From Fallopia convolvulus (Eukaryota; Streptophyta; Magnoliopsida; Caryophyllales; Polygonaceae), in assembly GCA_964016875.1 (NCBI GenBank), contig OZ024726.1:54677325-54741324 (forward strand): 64,000 bases of DNA, given 5' to 3'. Made by a program: the position numbers and the translations under genes. The notes beneath the pieces were generated by a model. The model was given only the letters and a program-made list of their open reading frames with translations. It made no database searches and had not been told where the DNA came from. Positions within the stretch are counted from its first letter, which is position 1. Each line of letters starts with the position of its first letter. This document shows, one piece after another, positions 1 through 10,679 of the stretch.

Positions 1-441
1 GCGGCGTTGCCAAGGCCGAAGAGGGCACCTCCCGGGCCTACCCCCCAGCGGCCGTAAGAAAGGCATCACACTGGTCCTGAAAGGACGGCGGGGTGCCCGT
101 TTCCGCCGACCTCTAGGTGAGGATCTTCTGGGTCCGAGCCTAATCACTCAAATAATTAAAATAAAACAACAACAACAACAAATCAAAAACAACATCAATC
201 AACAACAAGAACAACAAACTACAATTAAATCATTTACAACATCAACAACAACAAAAATCAACAACAACAACACCATTTAGCGACAACAAGCAACAAGCAC
301 AAACAACAACAACAACAACAAACAACAACAACATCAAACAACATCAAACAACAACAACATTAACATGAACAACAAACAACAACAACATCAACATCAACAT
401 CAACATCAACAACAAACAACAACAACATCAACATCAACATC

Positions 442-479
<38 letters not shown>

Positions 480-1845
480 ACAACAAACAACAACATCAAC
501 ATCAACAACAAACAACAACAACATCAACATCAACAACAACAACAACAATAACAACAACAACTAACAACAAACAACAACATCAACATCAACAACAACAAAC
601 AACAACATCAACATCAACAACAACAAACAACAACATCATCAACAACAACAACAACATCAACATCAACATCAACAACAACAACAAAAACAAACAACAACAA
701 CAACAACAACAACAACTTCTCAATCAAATCAAACAACAACAACAACAACACCACCAACACAACACCAACTCCTTTTCAAATTGAGGAAAATGAGGAAAAA
801 TAATCAAAACTTACAGCGATTAAGGACGACCGCTCGTCTATAAAATGCTGATCGGCGCCCTGCTTGTGCGTCTCGATGAGAAGCTCGAGAGGCGAAATGC
901 GGCGTTGCAGGTGTTGCTCCTACGAAATTCATTAAGGGTGTTACGAACTATTAAAAAAAACTAACTTAATTTAATTTTAATCAAATTAAGATAAAATACT
1001 TACCAAGCGACGCATGGTGTCGATGTGGGACCTCGAACCACTACTGTGGCTCGCCGGATTGGCATTCCGGATTGCCTTCTGGCGGGCACACTTGGCTTTG
1101 AACTCATCTGTGGCCCAATCCGTCGTCTGCCACTTCTCCCAAGTGGCGGATTGGATGAAGTTCGGCCTCTTCCCGGAATTTCGATGCTTCCCGATCAAGT
1201 CATCGTATCTCTTCTTCGCTCTCTTCTCCCACAGCAACCGGACGGACTCGACATCCATACCCGGCTGGGAGTCATCCCATCTAAAGTGCCCCTAATTAAA
1301 ACCAAACAAATAATTAATTAAAAATAGTAATTAATTAACGCGGAAATTGTAAAAAGAAATACAAAAAAAATAAAATTTAACTTCCAAGCATCAAACCAAC
1401 GTTGCTTCGACGCGACAAAGGCAAAGTCGAACTGCGACGCCCTATCGTCGGGTTGACTTTGTATGATGCTTGTTGACCACCGCGACACAACTCCCGACGG
1501 CTGCAAACTGCGAGATTTCAAAACACATCTTATAACATATTTAAAAGTAAGAAAAGACTTTAAATAATATTTTTGTCTTACAAGAAATTGTACGTACCAC
1601 CCGCCGGCAATAGAAAGATCCCAAATGCGACTGGGATCGAGCGCTCCTCGACTCGATCCCGATGAGGACGCGGACGTAGTGGCTCGAGACTCCTCCGCTT
1701 GGGTGCTCGCCTCCTCTGTACTAGGACGGTGGGCCCCGTCGTCCTCGGACAAATGTGGTGTGTCCGGGTGGGTTTCCTCATACGAGTGATCGTTCGGCTC
1801 GTCCGGACGAGGACCTTGTCCACGTCGGCGTGATCCTCCGGCCAT
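1..1845 (-). pseudogene. TNPA-like CACTA protein (plant Ptta/En/Spm, Transposase_24 type), partial and probably frameshifted
   Basis: Exons read on the minus strand. The first coding exon is 1845-1598, starting MAGGSRRRGQ with a Ser/Thr/Glu-rich stretch. A further exon near 1500-1380 (about FDFAFVASKQRWFDAWK) is less certain. Exon 1291-1004 contains WEKRAKKRYDDL and NFIQSATWEKWQ, as in the plant En/Spm-associated family. Exon 919-815 joins in frame and contains LLIETHKQG and FIDERSS. A last exon probably starts at 112, using the AG at 114-113, and reads TPPSFQDQCDAFLTAAGG. It then meets TAG at 40-38, right after a run of six G (41-46), while a piece resembling the family C-terminus (ALFGLGNAA) follows in another frame, so I infer a frameshift. 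A noncoding 5' exon ending at 2702 may belong to the transcript, with its acceptor at 1857-1856. Confidence 0.72.
150..772. repeat. (CAA)n-type microsatellite with interspersed CATCAA units
   Basis: Over 600 bases consist almost only of CAA, AAC and CATCAA units. The stretch lies inside a probable intron of the TNPA-like gene, between the exon ending at 815 and the one starting at 112. Shorter CAA-rich tracts recur at 1860-2700 in the 5' intron of the same gene. Long Gln/Thr/Asn open frames across it come from the repeat and are not genes. Confidence 0.95.
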
Positions 1846-2950
1846 AATAGCACAACTAAAAAACAAATAATTCAATACAAATTCATTTTCCACAACATTT
1901 GCACAACAACATTCAATTTCATTCAAACTTGACAAATGAACAATCAACTTGTTCTAATTCATTCAAACTCTATCAATTTCATTTTTCCCAACAACAATCA
2001 ATTTATTCAAAGTCTATTAAACAACAACAATGACTTTCATTCAAAATTGACACATCAACAATCAATGTTTCTCAACATTTGAATAACAACAATCAATTTA
2101 GTCTAATATTTTTCCAAATCAAACTCTATCAACAACAACAATCAATTTAATCCAATTTTTTCCAAATCAAACTCTATCTCAATCAATCAAATTTTGCTCA
2201 ATCAATTTCTAAAACAACAACAACAACTAACCAATACAACAAAAAACTACAACAACAACTTCTAAACAACAACAACTAATCAATTTCTCAAATGTTCCCA
2301 AATTCAACAACAACAACAACTAAACCCTAACCTCTAAACAACAACACTAATCAATTTCTCAATTTTCCAAATTCAACAACAACAACAACTAACCTACCTC
2401 TAAACAACAACAACTAATCAATTTCTCAAATTTTCCCAAATTCAACAACAACAACAACTAAACCCTAACCTCTAAACAACATCAACTAATTAATTTCTCA
2501 TTCAACAACAAAAACTAAACCCTAACCCCTAAACAATACCAATTTTCTCAAGCAATTTCTCAATCAATCAAATTCAACAAACAATTTCTACAAAAAACTC
2601 AATCAATTCTCAACAACGAAACAACTAAATTCCCAATCAACAAACAATAAAAATAAATATCAAAATCTACAACAACTACAAGAAATCAACCAACTACGTA
2701 CCTTTATGGCGGGGAGTAGGTGGCGGTCGGGTCGGACGGTGAGGAGGAGGAGGCGGCGGAACTCGGGTCGGAGGAGGCGAGAGGAGCGGGTCGGTGGGCA
2801 GAGGAGGTGCAGGTGGGTGACGGCTGGTCGGAGGCGGGTCGAGGAGGGCAGAGGGAGGGCGGGTCGGAGGCGGCGAGGTGCTCGGGATCTCGAAAGAGGA
2901 AAGAAGACGGAGAAGGCGGAAATGACGAAGCTGAACGCGCTTTCTCCTTC
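1846..2950 (-). other. 5' leader and intron of the TNPA-like gene
   Basis: The minus strand has a good donor (AAAG before GTACGTAG) at 2702-2701 and an acceptor at 1857-1856, ten bases before the start codon at 1845. Together they suggest a noncoding first exon upstream of 2702 and an intron of about 845 bp rich in CAACAA and TCAATTT. The first-exon region 2705-2900 is GC-rich (GGCGG and GAGGAGG runs), unlike its surroundings. This is inferred from splice signals only. Confidence 0.45.
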
Positions 2951-2962
2951 TTATCTAGGGTT

Positions 2963-3175
2963 AGCGACCATATGGTCGCTAAATGTCGATAAAATTTAAA
3001 GGTGGGCCATGCACCCCCTGGCGACCATATGGTCGCGACGGTAGCGACCATATGGTTGCTAATTGTTTTTCGCGACCATATGGTCGCAAATCAAAAAAAT
3101 TCGCGAAAATCGAATTTTCAGATTTCCCCCACGTGGGCGCCATAAATTTCGTTTTTTGCGACCATATGGTCGCTA
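2963..3175. repeat. Internal cluster of the CACTA 18-bp palindrome, 5' of the TNPA-like gene
   Basis: Five copies of GCGACCATATGGTCGC or close variants occur at about 2963, 3020, 3042, 3070 and 3158. The core contains the perfect palindrome CATATG. The cluster lies between the 3' side of TNP2 and the putative promoter of the TNPA-like gene. In En/Spm, TNPA binds short subterminal repeats; that these are such sites is inference. Confidence 0.85.
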
Positions 3176-3389
3176 AATCAGCATGTATATACAATTTCGG
3201 ATTCAACATACACATGTACATTTTGAAACTAAATAGAAATTAATATAAGAAATCCTTGCATGGGAGTAAAACCAAGGCGAAAGTGTCTTTCAAAATGTTT
3301 TGCTCTTGAGCATCGGTTATTGTTGGATTTGACGACCGCACGAAGTTTGTCAAATAGTACCTACGACAGAGTAATTGAATGAAATACAT

Positions 3390-3391
<2 letters not shown>

Positions 3392-3440
<49 letters not shown>
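3392..3440. repeat. (AT)n microsatellite in TNP2 intron
   Basis: An uninterrupted TA/AT dinucleotide run of about 49 bases lies just downstream, on the minus strand, of the donor after 3474. Confidence 0.95.
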
Positions 3441-3443
<3 letters not shown>

Positions 3444-3473
3444 ACCAACTTTAGTGAGATTATAGAAACGTAC

Positions 3474-6303
3474 TCAATATAGGGTTCCACTTCGACGCAG
3501 TTCATGAGAATGTAAGTTTGGATCACATGGAATTCATCATCTGTGAGGAAACGACCAGTTGATCTGCTACCCAAGGTTCGACCAGTTGTTGTGAAAAGAG
3601 ACAAATCGCCCGGATCAACCCCAACTGGAAGTGTGCAACTGACGTTGCGGGCGTTATCCATATGAGTACTCGCCACATGTGAGCTAAAATAATACGAGCA
3701 GAATGTGGACGTCTCCTTAACGAGATAGGCACTACAAATTGACCCCTCAACATGGGCTTTGTTGCCAACTGAGGCCTTCAGCCTTTTTAAGAGCCTACAT
3801 GATATACATTCAAAACCATTAATATTTATTATACAAGTTCATTATATGAATCCAAAACTGAACAACTGCATACAACTGTACGTACCTTTTCTGGATACAT
3901 CCATCTATAATTGACAGGGCCATAAAGTAAAGCTTCCCGTGGCAGATGAATAGGCAAGTGCTCCATTGAATCAAATAACGCAGGGGGGAAGATGCGCTCC
4001 AGCTTGCACAAAATTATTGGTATTTCCTTGTGCAATTGCATAACCACCTCAGGCTTCAGCTCGTAACACGTCAAGTCTCTGAAGAACACACTTAGCTGAG
4101 CTATGGGCTCCCATACTTTGTCATCAAGAAATGGACGAAAAGCAACAGGCATCAACCTTTGCATGAACACATGACAATCATGGCTCTTCATCCCAAAGAG
4201 CCTAAGCTTGTGCAAGTCAATGCAGCGGCTCAAGTTGGAGACGTAGCCATCCGGGAATTTTACGGATCTCAACCAATCTAGAAGCACTTGTTTTTCATGA
4301 CGATCTAATGCATAGCAAGCCTTTGAGTACCTATTGTCCTCCTCATCAGGTTCCAACTCCGGACGCTTGCACAATTCCTTTATATCCTTTCTAGCCGACC
4401 ACTTGTCTTTCGACTTCCCCGGAACATCGAGAATGGTGAAGAAAATATTATCAAAGACATTTTTCTCAATGTGCATGACATCTAAATTATGTCTTACCAG
4501 CAGACTAGGCCAGCAAGGTAGGTCCCAGAAAATGCTTTTCTTCTTCCAACCCGAACCTCTACTGACCGCAGCATTGTGCTCCTCAGCTCCCACTTCAGTT
4601 ATCTTCATCAAGCCCATATTGTTTATCTGGTCTAATATCTCGTATCCATCACGAATTACCGGGGGACCACGACGCTCCCGTATACCTTTTTTGAAATCAG
4701 TCTTGTTGTTTCAGAAGCGATGATCAGGTTCTGTAAACCTCCTGTGACAATCGAACCAGCACATTTTGTGTCCATGTGTTAGATAAAATGCATCGGTGTC
4801 CTCCATGCAATAAGGACACGCGTATTTCCCAGAAGTGCTCCAGTCTACACAAACATATATTTTGTATCACACATTAATTAAATTTCACAAATCATATATA
4901 TGCATTATTATTATATATAATAGTTTCAAATTGATTAGCATATGTAAAATTAACAACATACCAGACAACATCGAAAATGCGGGGAAGTCACTAATAGTCC
5001 ATATTACAGCTGCACGCAACACAAAATGCTGCTTCCTCCAAGAATCGTATGTGCACACCCCATTCAGCCACAGATCCTTCAGCTCGGCTACCAACGGCTG
5101 CAAGTAGACATCCAACTTCTGCTTCGGGCTCTTCGGTCCAGGTACAATAACCGTCAAAAATATAACCTCTTCTCGCATACACATCGACGGCGGAAGGTTG
5201 TAGGGTGTCAGAATCACAGGCCAACATGAGTACTGGCGCCCGGACGCCCCGAACGGATTGAAACCGCCCGTGCACAAGCCTAGTCTCACATTTCGTGTTT
5301 CTGCTGCAAAATCTGGCCACACAGCATTGAAGTGCCTCCATGCCTCTGCATCTGAAGGATGTCTCATCACCCCATCTTGTGCGTGCTCTGCATGCCATCT
5401 CATGTGTTCGGAAGTCACCACAGATGCGTACAACCTCTGCAACCGTGGAGTTATTGGCAAGTAAAACATACAAGAATAGGGAATGGGCTTTGTCTTGCCT
5501 TCCTTCCATCTAGGATAGTCACATATCTTGCATGCCGCGTATTCTGCATCTGCACCCCAATATATCATGCAAGAGTTTGGACAACAATCAATCATCTCGT
5601 AAGGAAGACCGAGACCCTCAACCAGTTTTTTCGTGTCGTAAAACGTGGCTGGTAATGTCGTCTCCGGGTGAGAAATGCGTCCGCAAAAATCCGAGATCAT
5701 GTCATATCCGCGCTCCGTCATCCTTAGCTTAGACTTTAGGCTCAGTAGCTCAGTCGCAGCCTCCAACTGCGTCATATCACATCCAGGCCACAAAGGCCTA
5801 TTTGCGGCCGACAACATGTCGTACATACGCTGTGCATCGGGATTGGGCACTTCATTGAAATATTGCTCCCCTTGCTCATGCATTATATCCGCATTCTGCA
5901 CGGGATCCTCAACAGTGTAATCACTTCGGCCATAATTAAAACCATCATACACCATCTGTTCCATTCGATTATCATTCCCACCATTTAATGGTGGTGCTGG
6001 ATCAGAATTGCTACATCCTTCATGCTGTCTAGACTCGGCCAACAATGCAGCGAACCTTTCATCTGTCTCCCCGTGCGAAACCCAATGGTAATAGTTCGGA
6101 ACAAAATCTTCCTTAACAAGGTGATAATGCACATCATCCACATATTTTATTTTCTTATTCTTGCACCTCCGACACGGACATCTTAATTCGGATGGGTTAT
6201 AGGACGGCATAGATTTGCAGAATTCCAGAAATTGCTCTACGCCAGCTAAAAACTCGTTGTTCAAAAAAACATCTATATTACGCACATACATCCACTCATG
6301 CAT
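3474..6303 (-). pseudogene. TNP2-type CACTA transposase, disrupted
   Basis: Would be the element's DDE-type transposase. The start is taken at 6303 (MHEWMYVRN). Exon 6303-4962 carries an N-terminal transposase-associated domain (CRRCKNKK, HLVKEDFVPNYYHW) and the TNP2 core (PATFYDTKKLVEGLGLPYE, CPNSCMIYW). Exon 4844-3886 continues with WSTSGKYACPYC, NLDVMHIEKNV and the DUF4218-like part LPREALLYGPVNYRWMYPEK. Exon 3794-3474 holds LKRLKASVGNKAHVEGSI and a DUF4216-like tail. A TGA at 4713-4711 interrupts the second exon where relatives usually have Arg (a CGA to TGA change would explain it). The join from 3886 to 3794 also does not keep frame with the obvious splice sites. C-terminal parts usual in full TNP2 are not recognisable, so it is probably inactive. 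Confidence 0.9.
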
Positions 6304-6358
6304 TTTTTCCTTCCTGCATTTCAAAATAAGAGTACAATTAAATTAATTCAACTGCTTT

Positions 6359-6660
6359 TAGCGACCATATGGACGCTAATTAGCGACCATATGGTCGCTG
6401 CTACTCATTTAGCGACCATATGGTAGCTAATTAGTGTCCATATGGTCGCCAACTTCAGCGCAGTAGAACACACATTTACAACATAGCCAATTGCTATTTA
6501 GCGACCATATGGACGCTAATTAACGACCATATGGACGCTAATTAACGACCATATGGTCGCTGCTACGCATTTAGCGACCATATGGTAGCTAATTAGCGTC
6601 CATATGGTCGCCAACTTCAGAACAGCAGAACACACATTTACAACATAACCAATTGCTATT
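6359..6660. repeat. Duplicated ~140-bp block with palindromic CACTA subterminal motifs
   Basis: Two consecutive copies of a block of about 140 bp start near 6359 and 6499. Each contains four or five variants of GCGACCATATGGTCGC (some with GGACGC, GGTAGC or GTGTCC half-sites) and ends with ACACATTTACAACATA. It lies immediately 5' of the TNP2 start at 6303. Confidence 0.85.
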
Positions 6661-6995
6661 TGCGGTAAAATTCTGTAATACAATCTCTTATAAATATATA
6701 AACGAAAGCTTTCTACCGTCAATATTTATCTAAAACAATATAATGACGGAATGAAAAATTAGGAATAAGATTTAAATACATACCTTTAGTGAGGATGTCG
6801 ATAAAATTTGACGGAATTTCTTCCTAGAATCAATTCACAGTTGTGGTTGATTTTTTCTCTCTTTTGTGAATATTTTGGAAGACAATGGAATGAGAGTGAA
6901 GTTGTGTTGAAGCGGAATGAGAGTGCATTGTTTAGCGGAATGAGAATGCAATATATGCTGAAATGGCGGGAATTTTACCAATTACGTTTTTTAGC

Positions 6996-7383
6996 GACCA
7001 AGTGGTCGCCAAAAACGCGGAAAATTACCCGCCAAAATAGATGTGCCGCGCCAAAACATCTGACCAAGTCACCATATGGTCGCTAACGTTATAGCGACCA
7101 TATGGTCGCTGAGATGTGTTCTGCTAGTTGCGACCATATGGTCGCAAACTTCAGCGACCATATGGTCGCTACACGCTGGCGGGAAATTAGCCCGCGCACT
7201 TTTTGCGACTATAAAGTTCTAGCGACCATGTGGTCGCCCATGTTAGCGACCACATGGTCGCGAATTTGGTTTTATTTTTTCCCCCGTTTTGACGTCCAGA
7301 TTTGCGACCATATGGTCGCTATTTAGCGACCATATGCCGTGGTCGCTAAAATATGGTCGCTAAATCTGCAAAATGGTGTAGTG
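6996..7383. repeat. Right subterminal region and terminus of the CACTA element
   Basis: About nine copies of the GCGACCATATGGTCGC motif or variants (CAAGTGG, CATGTGG, CACATGG cores) lie at 6996-7366, followed by the terminal TGGTGTAGTG at 7374-7383. The open frames across this region come from the repeats. Confidence 0.88.
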
Positions 7384-8175
7384 AAAACTTTACGCTGCCA
7401 AAAGTAATTATTTTTATAATATAAAATAAAAATAAGTATTTACCTTCATAATGAATATCTTTGATTCTTCCACATGAGTATATAATCTCATCCCCTCACC
7501 ACCATATTTCTTTGTTGTTTTTTCTACCTTTAGATTCTTTCGGTGCTTCCCCTCTTCCTCTCATCCTTGTAGGAACAATTCACAATAGATTTTAGCTAAT
7601 GTATGCAGCTTGAAGGGGAATGGCGTGGTATGGGGCTCTTATAATCATCTTTAGATCCTAGGAAATAAATATAAAATGCTCATAATTAGTATGTGCATTT
7701 AAAGGTGAAGTTGGAAAGTTAGTAAGTTGAAGAGTCAAGATAGCATATGCAAGTTTTAGTGTGTGCATTTAAAGGTGAAGGTGGAAAGTTAGTAAGTTGA
7801 AGAGGCAAGATAACATATGCGACTTTTTTTTTTGTATTTGTACATTAATAAATTCATAATTATTTTTTAATTTAAAATTTTTACATTTTAGATATAGATT
7901 TTGAGAAGTTGAAAACACAACCAAAATTTTTTACATTTTAGATATAGATTTTGAGAAGTTGAAGAGACAACCAAAATGACCATTAAAAATGACTTTAAAG
8001 ACCATTAAAAAGTTGAATGTTATCAAAATTAAATTTTCCATAAATTATAATTAAATATAGGGGTTGAATTCTTTTTATATTTTTTCTATATGAACATAAT
8101 TATGGGATAAGTCATAAATATTAGGTCATTCTAATGAGGCATTGATTGCCCAAATTTTTCTATTTTATAGTATAT
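7384..8175 (-). mobile_element. Helitron-like fragment, 5' portion; repeated at 41803-42593
   Basis: Nearly the whole stretch recurs in the same orientation at 41803-42593. The right end (CTATTTTATAGTATA) matches the reverse complement of Helitron 5' ends seen elsewhere here, so this is the 5' part of a minus-strand element. The rest of it was displaced by the CACTA insertion at 7383/7384. No gene is visible. Confidence 0.65.
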
Positions 8176-9004
8176 ACTAGGTGGATGGCCCGTGCTATCG
8201 CACGGGTTCTCATTGATTATGATTTATATTATCTATGTGAATTTATATTAATTTGTATATTATTGGTATATTGGTATATTCTTTTCGCTTACTTTTTTTG
8301 TACTTTAGTGGGATGTGTCAAAATATAAGCACACGGACGGGGTCATCAGATATCCTTATATGAGCCTTGCAGATATTAAAAATTAATTAAATATATCAAT
8401 GAAGTGTAGTTGATTAATTGAGTACAAAGATAATATAATATTAACTATAGTATGTTAAGTTAGAAGGAATAAAATTTTGAATGTAAAAATTAATTTATAT
8501 TAAAAAAATCTAAATTCTCACACCATATGACCGTGCAATACATTTTTCATTTTGTATTATATATTTAGTGATAGATTTAAGCATCCATAAAAAAAACCTA
8601 ATACAAAAATACATTGATATTGTACCTTATTGTAAATAATCGATATCACTCTTTTTTAGGACATACTCTTAAACATTAGAGTTGTCTGAATCTATATTCA
8701 TACCTTGATACAGAGATAACGTATACTTGCATCCATGCATTTTTGTGTATACATTCACATATTCGCCTCTTCACCACTACCAACTTGGCTTCTTGTAAAC
8801 TCTTTTTAATTTTTCCTCTGATCTACCATTTTTTTCACTTGTTGTGAACCTGTATAGGGATAGGAGATATTGTATTTAGTTACCAAACCATTTATAGTTG
8901 TCAATATAAAGAGGATGAAATGATTTTTTATATTAGAAAAGTTGGAAATTTAGAAATGTAAAAGGTTATTTAGGATTGTGAAAAGTTGGATGACTTAATT
9001 TGTA

Positions 9005-9263
9005 CTCCCTCCGATTCAAATTAAGTGTCGTTTTAGCACTTTAAATTTGATCCAGTTTATGTGTCATTTTAGGATTTCTAGGCAATTGATTAGGAGTGAG
9101 TTATGAGAATTGTTATTGGAATGTATTTTTATTAATTAATGTTATTCATTCATTGGTTGAAAAAGGTGATGAGTGGTAAAGTTTACATTTTTGAGTTTAG
9201 TTAATACTTTTCTTAAATCTTGTGTCAAAAACTAAAACGACAATTATTTTGGATCGGAGGGAG
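9005..9263. mobile_element. Stowaway-like MITE (Tc1/mariner)
   Basis: The terminal inverted repeats are CTCCCTCCGAT and ATCGGAGGGAG, flanked on both sides by TA (9003-9004 and 9264-9265). Longer arms pair imperfectly (GTGTCGTTTTAG near the left, CTAAAACGACAA near the right). There is no coding capacity. Confidence 0.92.
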
Positions 9264-9677
9264 TATGTTACAATTGCTCTTTTAATATGAATATTTATTT
9301 TGATCATATTTATTTTCTTCTTATCTTTTGATATTTATTCATATGCAATATGTAATGCCAAAAGCCTATTTAAGGTGCAAATTGATGTTCTCATTATCAT
9401 TGCAAGAGGACTATTTTTTGGATTGAGTGACTAATAATACCATTAGTTTAATTTGATAATTAGATTTCTTTTAATTTTTCTATTTTATATTATATATAAA
9501 AGATTATAAATTATTTTTATTAATTATGTATTTGCATTGTTTTTTAATAAAAAATATAGATTAATTTATCAATTTTGATTCTAAATTTATTATAAAGCTT
9601 TCTTAATCTATTATAAATTTAAAAATGCTTAATTTATAAGTTTATAATTAATTTTTTATTATTAATTCTATGAGCAT

Positions 9678-10015
9678 TAGGGGTGTTCAAAGGCTCGAGT
9701 CGCCCGCGACCCGCACTCACCCGACCCGCAATTTGCGGGTTGCAGGTCGACTCGCGACCCGTGCGAGTCGGGTCGCGGGTCGAATTTTTTTCCGCGTGGG
9801 TTGCGAGTCGACCCGCAATATTTTTAAAAATATATATTTTTTATAATTTTATTAATATATAAACTATTTTTTATAAAAAAATTGGGTCGACCCGCAACCC
9901 AACCCGACCCACAATGACCCGACCCGAGACCCGCAAGTCGGGTTGCGGGTCGAGTCGCGGGTTAAAAGTAAATTTTTTGCGGGTCGCGGGCCGACCCGAC
10001 CCGTGAGCATCCCTA
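9678..10015. mobile_element. hAT-type MITE, 338 bp, with 8-bp target duplication
   Basis: The element starts TAGGGGTGTTC and ends AGCATCCCTA, giving TIRs TAGGGGTG/CATCCCTA. The duplication ATGAGCAT lies at 9670-9677 and 10016-10023. The interior is built of GC-rich repeats of GACCCGC/GCGGGTC in both orientations around an AT-rich centre, so the arms can fold back. It is inserted inside the Helitron. Confidence 0.9.
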
Positions 10016-10161
10016 ATGAGCATTGATGGCTAAATAATTCTCTCTATTTTATAAGATATAAAAATGAATTAGATTGAATTTAGAAATGAATATTTAGGTC
10101 ATTTAAATGAGCATTAATTGTTCAAGATTTTTCTATTTTATAATATATAGATAGATATAGA

Positions 10162-10650
10162 TTACTTTTTCTTCTTTTCCCAATCATATTCATTGATTGG
10201 CTTATGATTTTAATTACACTGGACGAAAGTTCATGTTACATGTGTATGCCAATTGTATATATAAACAATCATGTACGTATAGTATAACACATTTCGACAT
10301 AGATATAGAGACCAACGTCACCGACCTACCTACTTATGAATTGTTTAAGAAACTCTAACCTTAATTGAAATGATTAGTTAGGTGACCAAATACGTACTAA
10401 TACGTATATACTTCACAATTATGTTTCTTTTGGTTGAAGAAGAGACGTAGTCTCCATTTATATTATTAAAAGGAACAAACGAGTTAAGTAGAAATTACGC
10501 GGAAAGTAGTCTAACCTCTAACATTAGCGGATAAAAGATTTATAATAGTTTCAGGCCAGGCGAGTCAACTAAGTAATACATGAGCTCATAAACTAAAAGA
10601 AAACACATACGAAGAAAGGAAATTCAATGCATTATTAGCTTCATGATATA
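10162..10650. other. Intergenic, no feature seen
   Basis: AT-rich unique-looking sequence; no coding signal, repeat boundary or RNA gene was recognised. Confidence 0.5.
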
Positions 10651-10679
10651 TATGGAAAAACTAGACGCATCGGCCATTT

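Larger units (their letters stand above)
1..7383 (-). mobile_element. CACTA (En/Spm-type) DNA transposon, left end outside window
   Basis: The right terminus reads TGGTGTAGTG at 7374-7383, the reverse complement of a CACTACACCA end. Minus-strand genes inside match the two CACTA gene types: a TNPA-like protein (1-1845) and TNP2 transposase (3474-6303). Three clusters of the palindrome AGCGACCATATGGTCGCT and its variants lie at 2963-3175, 6359-6610 and 6996-7366; short repeated subterminal motifs are a hallmark of the family. The DNA just right of the end (from 7384) is closely repeated at 41803, so the element landed in an older repeat. The left end and target duplication cannot be checked because the element runs off the window. 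Confidence 0.88.
8176..10161 (-). mobile_element. Non-autonomous Helitron, minus strand
   Basis: On the minus strand the 3' end reads CTAGT (plus-strand ACTAG, 8176-8180), preceded by a hairpin CCCGTGC-TATC-GCACGGG (8189-8206). The 5' end begins TC (10161-10160) followed by TATATCTATCTATATATT. These are the structural marks of plant Helitrons; no Rep/helicase is encoded. Its first ~460 bp, a ~330-bp internal part (9340-9670) and its last ~100 bp are shared with the larger element at 46278-52940. It hosts the MITEs at 9005-9263 and 9678-10015. Confidence 0.78.

Noticed and set aside
365..784. Open frame of Gln/Thr/Asn repeats
   Set aside because: It is the CAA microsatellite read in frame, within an intron on the other strand.
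2704..3051. Pro/Ser-rich minus-strand frame and Arg-rich plus-strand frames
   Set aside because: GC-rich leader and palindromes of the CACTA element; no domain, and the probable splice donor at 2702 makes it noncoding.
6360..7370. Regular short palindromes resembling a CRISPR array
   Set aside because: Spacing is irregular, repeats are degenerate, there are no cas genes and the host is a plant; they are CACTA subterminal repeats.
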